From JBFWRK01 sp050248955 (lineage in GTDB: Bacteria; Actinomycetota; Acidimicrobiia; Acidimicrobiales; Ilumatobacteraceae): 64,000 nucleotides of DNA. Shown in pieces: positions 13,101 through 20,500 of the stretch (its first letter is position 1; every line of letters begins with the position of its first letter). The DNA lies in contig JBFWRK010000001.1 of NCBI GenBank assembly GCA_050248955.1, positions 620,001 to 684,000 of the forward strand, read 5' to 3'. The notes under the pieces were generated by a model. It was not told the origin of the DNA. It made no database searches and worked only from the letters and a program-made list of their open reading frames with translations. The position numbers and the translations under genes are program-made.

Positions 13101-13106
13101 TACAGT
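13101..13106 (+). promoter_or_regulatory. -10 box TACAGT, leaderless promoter of the PH-domain gene
   Basis: TACAGT, then 7 nt, then ATG 13114. It lies 36 nt downstream of the last DnaA-box-like 9-mer. Confidence 0.5.
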
Positions 13107-13113
13107 GCGCACC

Positions 13114-13875
13114 ATGCCGTTTCCCAAGAAGCTGCTCAACGACTACGAGACGGTCGCGCTCGATCTCCATCCGCACTGGTGGTACTTCGCCGAGCCGGCA
13201 GCAGCGGCTGTCGCCGCCGTCGTGCTCGGGGTCCTCGTCAAGTGGCGACTCGATGGCGACGCCGAGAACATCCTCGGCATCGTCGCGCTCGTGCTGATTC
13301 TCGTCTGCGTGCTCTGGCTCATCGTGCGCTACCTGAAGTGGGCGACCACGAACTTCGTCATCACCTCCGACCGACTGATCTTCCGCCATGGTGTGATCGG
13401 CAAGAGCGGCATCGAGATCCCGCTCGAGCGGGTCAACAACGTCAACTTCAACCAGTCGATCTTCGAGCGGATGATCGGCGCCGGTGACCTGCTCATCGAA
13501 TCGGGCGGCGAGGACGGTCGTTCCCGGTTCACGGACATCCGTCATCCCGAACGGGTCCAGAACCTCATCCATGCCCAGATGGAGGTGAACGAGCAGCGCC
13601 GAGGCGGCTTCTACGTCCCGCCGTCCGACCCGTCGCCGAACGTGGACGTGGCGACGCAGCTCGAGAAGCTCGAGGGCATGCTCCATCGCGGCTCGCTCAG
13701 CCGTGACGAGTTCGAGGCACAGAAGCGCAAGCTGATCGGCGTCACCCGTCCCGCTGACATCACCGGCGTCACCGACATCACGCGTGTCTCCGACGACACC
13801 GAGGCCGACGACACTCGCGCCGACGACGTCACCGCCAAGCTGCCCCCACCGCCCCCGCCCGGTGCGGATCGTTAG
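13114..13875 (+). CDS. Bacterial PH-domain membrane protein with SHOCT-like C-terminal module
   Basis: A 253-aa protein with two transmembrane helices (about 25-45 and 52-70). A bacterial PH (bPH2/YdbT-type) domain follows, with FVITSDRLIFRHGVIGKSG, IPLERVNNV and GDLLIESGG. Residues about 185-212 (QLEKLEGMLHRGSLSRDEFE and following) resemble the short SHOCT oligomerisation motif. The tail is Thr/Asp-rich and ends in a proline run. Its cellular job is not known. ATG 13114 follows a leaderless-type -10 box. Its end overlaps the BtuF-like start by 14 nt. Confidence 0.82.
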   Translation: MPFPKKLLNDYETVALDLHPHWWYFAEPAAAAVAAVVLGVLVKWRLDGDAENILGIVALVLILVCVLWLIVRYLKWATTNFVITSDRLIFRHGVIGKSGIEIPLERVNNVNFNQSIFERMIGAGDLLIESGGEDGRSRFTDIRHPERVQNLIHAQMEVNEQRRGGFYVPPSDPSPNVDVATQLEKLEGMLHRGSLSRDEFEAQKRKLIGVTRPADITGVTDITRVSDDTEADDTRADDVTAKLPPPPPPGADR

Positions 13876-14620
13876 CCTCGTTCCCTCCGTCACCGAGACG
13901 TTGCTCGCATGGGGCGTCGACGTCGTCGCCTGCACCCGCTTCTGCGAGCAGCCGGACCTGCCCCACGTCGGAGGTACGAAGGACCCTGACATCGCCGCCA
14001 TCGCCGCGTTGTCACCGGACCTCGTGGTCGTCGATCGCGAGGAGAACCGCAAGGACGATGCCGACGCACTCCGCGCCGCCGGCGTCGCGCTCCACGTGAC
14101 GGCGGTTCGTTCGGTCGCCGATGTGACGCCGACCCTGCAGGCGCTCCGGACGGCGGTCGGGGTCGGTGCCGGCGAACCGGCTGGCACGCAGCCGAGCGAC
14201 CGCCCGAGCGACCGGCCGAGCGGGCCGGCGCGCGGGTCGGCGGCGCAGCACGAGCACGGCGCGGTGTCGCAGCGAGCGGCGTTCGTCCCCATCTGGCGGC
14301 GCCCGTGGATGACGATCTCGGGCGACACCTACGGTTCGTCGTTGCTCGCGTCGATCGGTGTCGGCAACGTGTACGCCGACCTCACCGACCGCTACCCGAC
14401 GACCGACCTCGCGGACGCCGCCCGGCGGCAGCCCGCGCTGGTGCTGCTCCCATCCGAGCCGTACCCGTTCGCGCAGCGCCACGTCGCCGAGATCTCGGCA
14501 GCGTTCCCGTCGGCGACGGTCCTGCTCGTCGACGGCCAGGACCTGTTCTGGTGGGGCGTGCGCACCCAACCGGCGCGGCAGCGGCTCGCCGCTCAGCTCG
14601 CCGCGTCGGGCGCGGCGTAG
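13862..14620 (+). CDS. BtuF-like helical-backbone metal/cobalamin-binding protein, apparently not exported
   Basis: A 252-aa protein of the periplasmic-binding class III type. The N terminus MRIVSLVPSVTETLLAWG is the first strand-helix of the mature fold. PDLVVVDREENRKDD and RRPWMTISGDTYGSSLLASI are also typical. There is no signal peptide or lipobox, so it may act in the cytoplasm or its export signal was lost. A Gly/Pro/Ser-rich insert with a repeated SDRPSDRPSG (about residues 112-124) sits in the linker helix. GTG 13862 overlaps the upstream stop by 14 nt, suggesting coupling. Its 3' end overlaps the convergent DUF952 gene by 28 nt. The ligand is not certain. Confidence 0.75.
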   Translation: MRIVSLVPSVTETLLAWGVDVVACTRFCEQPDLPHVGGTKDPDIAAIAALSPDLVVVDREENRKDDADALRAAGVALHVTAVRSVADVTPTLQALRTAVGVGAGEPAGTQPSDRPSDRPSGPARGSAAQHEHGAVSQRAAFVPIWRRPWMTISGDTYGSSLLASIGVGNVYADLTDRYPTTDLADAARRQPALVLLPSEPYPFAQRHVAEISAAFPSATVLLVDGQDLFWWGVRTQPARQRLAAQLAASGAA

Positions 14621-14967
14621 CCGACGAAGCCGCCCTCGTCGTCGCGCAGCAGGGCCCGCACGGTGCGCACCGCGGCGATCTCGAGCGGTCCGTACACGTG
14701 CGGGAACAACGGTTCGCCGGCCGCCGGCGGTCGGCCGTCGGGGTGCGCCGGCGCCTCCCAGCGCACCTCGGACGTCAGCGCTCCCTCGTCGATCTCCAGC
14801 GCGAGCAGATCTCCCGCGTCGCGGTAGAACGAGTTGGCGACCACCAGGAGCGTGTCGAGGTCGTCGGTGCAGTGGACGAAACCCTCGATCGCGAGCGATG
14901 CCGGAGCGTGTTCGCGGTGGCCACGGACCGACTCCCACGTCGTCCGATCGATCAGGTGGAGGATCAC
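14593..14967 (-). CDS. DUF952 family protein
   Basis: A 124-aa protein (MILHLIDRTTWESV) with the DUF952 pattern: ASLAIEGFVHCTDDLDTLL, FYRDAGDLLALEID and GEPLFPHVYGPLEIAAV. The family is related to ADP-ribosyltransferase-like folds and has no settled function. GTG 14967 overlaps the upstream SMP-30 stop by 4 nt (GTGA), so the two are translationally coupled. It is the last gene of a four-gene minus-strand operon. Confidence 0.85.
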   Translation of the reverse strand: MILHLIDRTTWESVRGHREHAPASLAIEGFVHCTDDLDTLLVVANSFYRDAGDLLALEIDEGALTSEVRWEAPAHPDGRPPAAGEPLFPHVYGPLEIAAVRTVRALLRDDEGGFVGYAAPDAAS

Positions 14968-15854
14968 GGCCACCCGGCGCCGGGCACTTCGACGGCGGCG
15001 GTGACGACGTGGCCGGTCCGCGCCGCCGCAGCCGATGCCCCCTCCGAGGTCGCCGCGGTCAGCATGAACAGCGTCGTGCGGTCCTCGCCGCCGAGCATGC
15101 ACGCGTAACACGGATGGTCGGTCTCGACGACGTCGATGATGTCGGCGCCGTTCGGGTCCTCGGCGACGAGGAAGCACTCCGGCGAGAGCGGGTTCGCCAC
15201 CCAGACGTTGCCGTCGGCGTCGAGGCAGATGCCGTCCGGCACGCGGAAGCCGAGATCCGCCCAGACCCGCCGATCGTGCAAGCTGCCGTCGTCGGCGATG
15301 GTGAACGCCGTGAGGCGGAGGCCGAACGTCTCGGCGACGATCAACGTGCGTCCGTCGGGTGTGATGACGGATCCGTTGGGGAAGTGCATGTCGGACGCGA
15401 CGACGTGCACCGAGCCATCGGGGTCGACGCGGGCGAGCTTCGCGGCAACGTGGTCCTCGAGCACCGACTGCATGCCGCGCGCCGCGAGCTCTGCGTCGAG
15501 GTCGAAGCCGAAGTTGCCGACGTAGGCGCGGCCGGTGGCGTCGACGACCATGTCGTTGCAGTGGAACGTCGCGACGCCGGACAGGTCGGCGTGGTCGACG
15601 AGGCCGCCCGGCTCGAGGCGGAGCAGCTTGCGGTCGAGCATCGACACCAGGAGCAACCGCCCGTCCGGCAGCCAGCCGAGACCCGACGGTTGACCACCAC
15701 CGGGCAGCTCGACGACGGTCCGCACGGATCCGGACGGCGTGACCGCCTTGACGGCGTGGTCGTAGAAGTCGGAGAACCACAGCTCGCCCTCGTGCCACCG
15801 CGGGCCTTCGCCGAAGTACAGACCGTCGAGCAGGAGGGTCGCTCGCTTCGCCAT
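14964..15854 (-). CDS. SMP-30/gluconolactonase-type six-bladed propeller enzyme
   Basis: A 296-aa beta-propeller. LDGLYFGEGPRWHEGELWF carries the metal-binding Glu of the EGP motif. CNDMVVDATGRAYVGN and FPNGSVITPDGRTL supply Asn ligands, and VPDGICLDADGNVWVAN supplies the Asp. These are the hallmarks of metal-dependent lactonases that open sugar lactones. The substrate is not proven. ATG 15854 has GGAGG 9 nt upstream. It lies 50 nt after galK and is coupled to DUF952 downstream. A sugar-oxidation role beside galactokinase is plausible but inferred. Confidence 0.85.
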   Translation of the reverse strand: MAKRATLLLDGLYFGEGPRWHEGELWFSDFYDHAVKAVTPSGSVRTVVELPGGGQPSGLGWLPDGRLLLVSMLDRKLLRLEPGGLVDHADLSGVATFHCNDMVVDATGRAYVGNFGFDLDAELAARGMQSVLEDHVAAKLARVDPDGSVHVVASDMHFPNGSVITPDGRTLIVAETFGLRLTAFTIADDGSLHDRRVWADLGFRVPDGICLDADGNVWVANPLSPECFLVAEDPNGADIIDVVETDHPCYACMLGGEDRTTLFMLTAATSEGASAAAARTGHVVTAAVEVPGAGWP

Positions 15855-15904
15855 GAGATCCGTCCTCCAGGGGTTCGGGGTGCGAGGCACCGTACCGCGC
15901 CCGC

Positions 15905-16909
15905 TCAGCGCTCGATCGATGCTCCGTCCACGGCGCGCACGATCCACCCGTCGCTCACCGCGCCCGCGGCGGCGAGCGCCACGACGCACCCGCCGAAGCC
16001 TCCACCCGTCATGCGCGCGCCGTACACACCGGGCGTCGCGGCGAGCGACGCCACCGCCTCGTCCATCACCGGCGTCGAGGTCTCGAAGTCGTCGCGCAAC
16101 GACCGGTGGCTGCCGGTCATGAGCCGCCCCGCCGCGGCGAGATCGCCGGACGCGAGCGCAGTGACGAAACCACGAACGCGGGCGTTCTCGGACACGACGT
16201 GGCGAGCCCGCTGCTGCACCAGCGGGTCGCGGATCGTGGCCACGTCCGCCAGCGACGCCGTCCGCAAGGGACCGATCGCCGCCTCTGCCTGTGAGCACTC
16301 CGCGACGCGATCTGCATACTCGGACCCGACGAGGGTCCGGTGGGCGACGAACTGCACGACGACGTCGACTCCGTCGGGGATCGCGACGGGGACGATGTCG
16401 AGCGAGTGGCAGTCGATCGCGAGAGCGTGGCCCTGGACTCCAGCGGCGATGACGAGCTGGTCCATGATCCCGCAGGGCACGCCGCTCGCCCGTTGCTCCG
16501 CGGCCTGGCACAGGCGCGCGAGGTCGCGGGTGTCGCCGGCGTAGCCGAGTGCATACGCGGCGGCGAGCTCGAGCGCCGCGCTCGAGGAGAGACCGGCGCC
16601 GATCGGGATCGTCGTCGTCACCTGGCCGCGGAACCCGCGCGCCGCTGTGCCGAGCTCGGCCGCGACACCGGCGACATAACGTCCCCATCGCGGCTCGACC
16701 GTCGCCGGATCGTCCACCGGCAGGTCGAGCTCGACGGGATCAGCTTCGTCGGCGGATGTCAGGGAGACGTGTGCGACGCCGTGCCTGGTGCCACGGATCT
16801 CCGTCCAGCGGTCGATCGTCATCGGGAGCACGAGACCGCCGGTGTAGTCGGTGTGGTCGCCGATGAGGTTGACCCTGCCCGGCGCGCGAGCGATGAACGT
16901 GTCGCTCAC
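15905..16909 (-). CDS. galK: Galactokinase (GHMP family)
   Basis: A 334-aa GHMP kinase, somewhat shorter than E. coli GalK (382 aa). The galactokinase signature is GRVNLIGDHTDY (residues 11-22), with Asp in place of the usual Glu in GEHTDY. The ATP loop is PIGAGLSSSAAL, and motif 3 is GARMTGGGFGGC. It phosphorylates galactose at O-1; another sugar is possible because no galT or galE is nearby. GTG 16909 starts 7 nt after the upstream gene, indicating an operon. Confidence 0.85.
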   Translation of the reverse strand: MSDTFIARAPGRVNLIGDHTDYTGGLVLPMTIDRWTEIRGTRHGVAHVSLTSADEADPVELDLPVDDPATVEPRWGRYVAGVAAELGTAARGFRGQVTTTIPIGAGLSSSAALELAAAYALGYAGDTRDLARLCQAAEQRASGVPCGIMDQLVIAAGVQGHALAIDCHSLDIVPVAIPDGVDVVVQFVAHRTLVGSEYADRVAECSQAEAAIGPLRTASLADVATIRDPLVQQRARHVVSENARVRGFVTALASGDLAAAGRLMTGSHRSLRDDFETSTPVMDEAVASLAATPGVYGARMTGGGFGGCVVALAAAGAVSDGWIVRAVDGASIER

Positions 16910-16916
16910 GACCGGC

Positions 16917-17816
16917 TCACGCGAGCTTCAACGCAGTCGCGAACTGTTCGAGCGAGTCGAGGTCGAACGGTGCTCGCAGCGCGATGTTCACCTGATCGGC
17001 GCCGGCGTCCACGTAGCGACCGATCTGATCGAGCACCTGTTCGACCGAGCCGCCGAGCACCCCGGGGCGTACGTAGTCCGCGATCATCCCGAACTGCGCG
17101 AGCAGGCTGCCCTCCGTCCACGCCAGGCCGGCGTTGATCGCACAGCGGATCTCGCTCGCGTCGCGCCCGACCGCTTCGCAGTGGTCGAGCAGGATGGCGC
17201 GCTTGCGTCCGAACTCCTCCGGACTGATGAACGGGACGTTCCAGCCGTCCGCGAACTTCGCTGCGATCTTGAGGGTGCGCTTCTCACCGCCGCCGCCGAT
17301 CCAGATCGGCATCTTCGGCTGCACGGGTCGGGGTTCGTTGCGCGCGTCGTTCATCTGGAACCACTCGCCGGAGAACGACGTGACCTCGTCGTGCAGCAGG
17401 CCGCGGACGCAGCGGGCGGCTTCCTCGAGCTGGTCCAGCCTGACCTTCGCCGAGGGGAACGGGATGCCGTACGCGGCGTACTCGACGACCGCCCAGCCGG
17501 CGCCGAGTCCGAGGTCCGCCCGGCCGCCGGAGAGGTGGTCGATCGCCGTGATCATCTTCGCCAGCACCGCCGGGTGGCGGTAGCCGACGGAGTACACGAG
17601 CGATCCGCAGCGAACGCGTGACGTGTCGCATGCGAGCGCGCTGTGGAGTGCAACGGCCTCCCAGCACGCAGCATCGTCGGGCTGGCCAGTGGCGCCGTAG
17701 AAGTGGTCCCAGATCGAGATCCAGCCGAAACCGAGATCCTCGATGCGCCGCCATGCAGCGCGAAGGTCCTCCACGGCGATGTGCTGCAAGCCGGTGTGCA
17801 CCCCGAACACGGTCAT
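16917..17816 (-). CDS. LLM-class F420-dependent oxidoreductase
   Basis: A 299-aa luciferase-like (beta/alpha)8 flavin or F420 enzyme. The start MTVFGVHTGLQHI, the segments GFGWISIWDHFYG, RVRCGSLVYSVGYRHPA and DHLSGGRADLGLGAGW, then PIWIGGGGEKRTLKIAAKFA, are the ordered LLM hallmarks. It is probably an F420-dependent oxidoreductase given the actinobacterial context; the substrate is unknown. ATG 17816 has a TAGGTT box 8 nt upstream. It is the first gene of the LLM-galK-SMP30-DUF952 operon. Confidence 0.88.
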   Translation of the reverse strand: MTVFGVHTGLQHIAVEDLRAAWRRIEDLGFGWISIWDHFYGATGQPDDAACWEAVALHSALACDTSRVRCGSLVYSVGYRHPAVLAKMITAIDHLSGGRADLGLGAGWAVVEYAAYGIPFPSAKVRLDQLEEAARCVRGLLHDEVTSFSGEWFQMNDARNEPRPVQPKMPIWIGGGGEKRTLKIAAKFADGWNVPFISPEEFGRKRAILLDHCEAVGRDASEIRCAINAGLAWTEGSLLAQFGMIADYVRPGVLGGSVEQVLDQIGRYVDAGADQVNIALRAPFDLDSLEQFATALKLA

Positions 17817-17824
17817 GACCGGGG

Positions 17825-17830
17825 AACCTA
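17825..17830 (-). promoter_or_regulatory. -10 box TAGGTT for the LLM-galK-SMP30-DUF952 operon
   Basis: TAGGTT on the minus strand, 8 nt before ATG 17816, consistent with a leaderless operon mRNA. Confidence 0.45.
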
Positions 17831-17893
17831 TCCCACCGCTCGGACGGCGCTCCGTGCCGGGGCGGGGCGGCATCGATGTGGTAGCAACGGCGC

Positions 17894-19531
17894 ATGGGGA
17901 AGCGCTGGGCGATCGCCCTCGCGACGTGGGTGACGTTCGCGGGGTTGGCAGGGGCGTGTTCGAGCTCGACGTCGTCGGAAGGCGTCGTCAGCACGACGGC
18001 CGCTGCTGACGACGGCGCGGCGTCGGTGCCGGCGACAGCCGGTGCGACGGACGACTCCACGGACGACTCGTCGGACGCGGGGAGCGAGGCCACTGACGCA
18101 CCGGTTGCCTCCGGTGGAACGATCACGGTCGGGCTCGACTCGGAGCCGCCGACGCTCGACCCGGCGGGGAACTCGCTGAGTCTCGCCAACGGTTCGGTGT
18201 ACGCCGCGATCTACGAGACGCTGTTCTCCTTCACCCCCGAGGACGCGACGCCGCAGCCCGTCCTCGCCGACTCGATCACCGAGTCCGAGGACCGGCTGAG
18301 CTGGACGTTGACGTTGAAGAGCGGCATCACGTTCCACGACGGCACGCCGTTCGACGCAGCGGCGGTCGCGTTCAACCTCGAACGACAGAAGGCATCGCCG
18401 TACAACGGCTCGGGCCTCATCCCGCTCACCGCGATCGACGTCGTCGATCCGCTCACCGCGACGCTGACGCTGAGCGAGCCGTGGACCGCGCTGCCGAGCG
18501 TGCTCGCCGGCATCAACGGCGTCATGGTGTCGCCGGCTGCAGCTGCCGACACGGCGACGTTCCAGCGCAACCCGGTCGGCACCGGGCCGTACCGCTTCGT
18601 GGAGTGGGTCCCGACCGACAAGGTCGTCACCGAACGGTACGAGGGCTACTGGGGCGACCCTGCGCCGCTCGATCAGCTCGTCTTCAAGTTCGTCGCCGTC
18701 GAAGCAGCCCGCGTCGCGGCGTTCGAGGGCGGCGAGCTCGACGCCTACACGACGATCATCGACGACACCGCTGACGCGGCGCGAGACGACGGCGCCCAGG
18801 TCGTCTCCCCGCCTCCGACGGGCTATGGCTACGCGTACATCAACGTCACGAAGCCACCCTTCGACGACGTCCGTGTCCGGACGGCGCTGCAACTGGCCGT
18901 CGACCGCGATGCGATCGCCAACGCGTACCAGGGACAGGGGTACGCGGACTTCGCCAACAGCCCGTTCGTGAAGGACAGCGAATGGTGGGTGGCGCCGGAG
19001 ACGCCGCTGCGCTACGACCCGGACGAGGCGAAGCGGCTGGTCGCCGACTACGGACAGCCCGTCAGCGTCGAGTACAAGCTGCTCGCCGGCAGCCAGGAGA
19101 TCGAGGATGCGATCCGCGCCACGGTCGACTACTGGATCGACGCCGGCATCGATGCCGAGCTGCAGCTCGTGCCAGATCTCGGCACCTACATCACGGACGT
19201 CCTCACCGGGAACTATGACGTGCTCGGTTTCGTCGGTGGGTCGATCGGCGACCCGGACAGCGTCGTGTACAACATCTTCCACTCCGGTGGCGCGCTGAAC
19301 TACGGCAAGTACTCGAACCCGGAGATGGACGCGGCACTCGAAGACGGTCGCCGCAGCAAGGACGACGCCGAACGCAAGGCCGACTACGCCACCGTGCAAC
19401 AGATCCTGCGCGAGGACGTGCCGGTGCTCCTCACCTCGCACGGCAAGATCTACATCGTCGCATCCGAGCGTGTCGGCGGCCTCGAGCCGAGCTTCTACTT
19501 CCCGTCGCGCACCGTGAACGTCGCTGCCTGA
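17894..19531 (+). CDS. Peptide/nickel-type ABC transporter substrate-binding lipoprotein
   Basis: A 545-aa SBP_bac_5 family protein. The signal peptide ends in the lipobox LAGAC (Cys22). A Ser/Thr/Asp-rich tether of about 55 residues follows, then the binding domain (TITVGLDSEPPTLDPAGN, SGITFHDGTPFDAAAV, NPVGTGPYRF). It captures a peptide or similar solute outside the membrane and delivers it to the permeases encoded next. ATG 17894 has only a weak TAGCAA box and no Shine-Dalgarno. It is divergent from the LLM operon; the next gene starts 9 nt after its stop. Confidence 0.92.
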   Translation: MGKRWAIALATWVTFAGLAGACSSSTSSEGVVSTTAAADDGAASVPATAGATDDSTDDSSDAGSEATDAPVASGGTITVGLDSEPPTLDPAGNSLSLANGSVYAAIYETLFSFTPEDATPQPVLADSITESEDRLSWTLTLKSGITFHDGTPFDAAAVAFNLERQKASPYNGSGLIPLTAIDVVDPLTATLTLSEPWTALPSVLAGINGVMVSPAAAADTATFQRNPVGTGPYRFVEWVPTDKVVTERYEGYWGDPAPLDQLVFKFVAVEAARVAAFEGGELDAYTTIIDDTADAARDDGAQVVSPPPTGYGYAYINVTKPPFDDVRVRTALQLAVDRDAIANAYQGQGYADFANSPFVKDSEWWVAPETPLRYDPDEAKRLVADYGQPVSVEYKLLAGSQEIEDAIRATVDYWIDAGIDAELQLVPDLGTYITDVLTGNYDVLGFVGGSIGDPDSVVYNIFHSGGALNYGKYSNPEMDAALEDGRRSKDDAERKADYATVQQILREDVPVLLTSHGKIYIVASERVGGLEPSFYFPSRTVNVAA

Positions 19532-19540
19532 TCTCGTCCG

Positions 19541-20500
19541 ATGACGTGGGCTTGGCTGTGGCGTCGCCTGGTCTCGTTGGCCATCGTCCTGCTCGCGGTG
19601 TCGATTGCGACCTACCTCCTGTTCGAGCTGCTGCCCGGGCGCACGTCGACGGCGATCCTCGGACCCGGGGCGACGGCTGACGCGATCGCCACCGTCGAGC
19701 GCGATCTCCGGCTCGACGAGCCGTTGCCCGTGCGCTTCGGCATCTGGCTCGGGCGGGCGGTGCAGGGCGACCTCGGCGTGTCCTACCGAACCGGTGAGGT
19801 CGTCACGGTGACGCTGCGCGACCGAGTCCCGACGTCGCTCGAGCTCCTCGGGCTGACGCAGCTGACCGCTGTCTGCATCGCCGGTGCCGCCGCGCTCGTG
19901 TCGGCGAGGCGGGAGGGCGGTCGACTCGACCGGGTGCTCTCCGCGACGTCGTTCGTCGCGATCGCGCTGCCGCAGTTCGCGTTCGGCATCGTCCTGCTGA
20001 TCGTGTTCGCGCAGAAGCTCGACTGGTTCCCGGTGGCCCAGTACGTGCGCTTCTCCGACGGTCCACTCGACAACCTCAGGGCACTCGTGCTGCCTGTGCT
20101 GACGCTCGCGTTGCCGCTCGCCGGGATCTACTACCGCGTGCTGCGGACCGACCTCGTCCAGACGCTCCGCAGCGACCACATCACGTTCGCCCGCGCGATG
20201 GGGTTGTCGCCGCGCCGGGTGCTCGTCGGCCGAGCCCTCCGGCCGAGCTCGCTCACGTTGATCTCCGTGATCGGGATCAACACGTCGTTCGTGCTCGGCG
20301 GCGCGGTGATCGTCGAGCGGCTGTTCTCGTTGCCGGGCCTCGGTCAGCTGGTCACGGTGTCGGTGGCGACGCGCGACATCGTGATGGTGCAGGGCGCGAC
20401 GATGATCATCGCGTTCGTGTACGTGGTCATCAACCTCACGGTCGACGTCGTGCTGACGCTGCTCGACCCGCGGGTGCGGCTCTCCCGGAGCGCTTCGTGA
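19541..20500 (+). CDS. Peptide-type ABC transporter permease (DppB/OppB-like)
   Basis: A 319-aa inner-membrane permease with about six helices and an N-terminal helix typical of DppB (LWRRLVSLAIVLLAVSIATY). The BPD_transp_1 coupling motif is in the region containing ARAMGLSPRRVLVGRALRPS. It forms half of the translocation channel. The last 4 nt overlap the next gene (GTGA), so the two halves are translationally coupled. Confidence 0.92.
   Translation: MTWAWLWRRLVSLAIVLLAVSIATYLLFELLPGRTSTAILGPGATADAIATVERDLRLDEPLPVRFGIWLGRAVQGDLGVSYRTGEVVTVTLRDRVPTSLELLGLTQLTAVCIAGAAALVSARREGGRLDRVLSATSFVAIALPQFAFGIVLLIVFAQKLDWFPVAQYVRFSDGPLDNLRALVLPVLTLALPLAGIYYRVLRTDLVQTLRSDHITFARAMGLSPRRVLVGRALRPSSLTLISVIGINTSFVLGGAVIVERLFSLPGLGQLVTVSVATRDIVMVQGATMIIAFVYVVINLTVDVVLTLLDPRVRLSRSAS

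Noticed and set aside
17828..20179. A 783-codon minus-strand frame opposite the peptide-binding lipoprotein and permease genes
   Set aside because: The plus-strand genes have clear family motifs and the antisense product does not.
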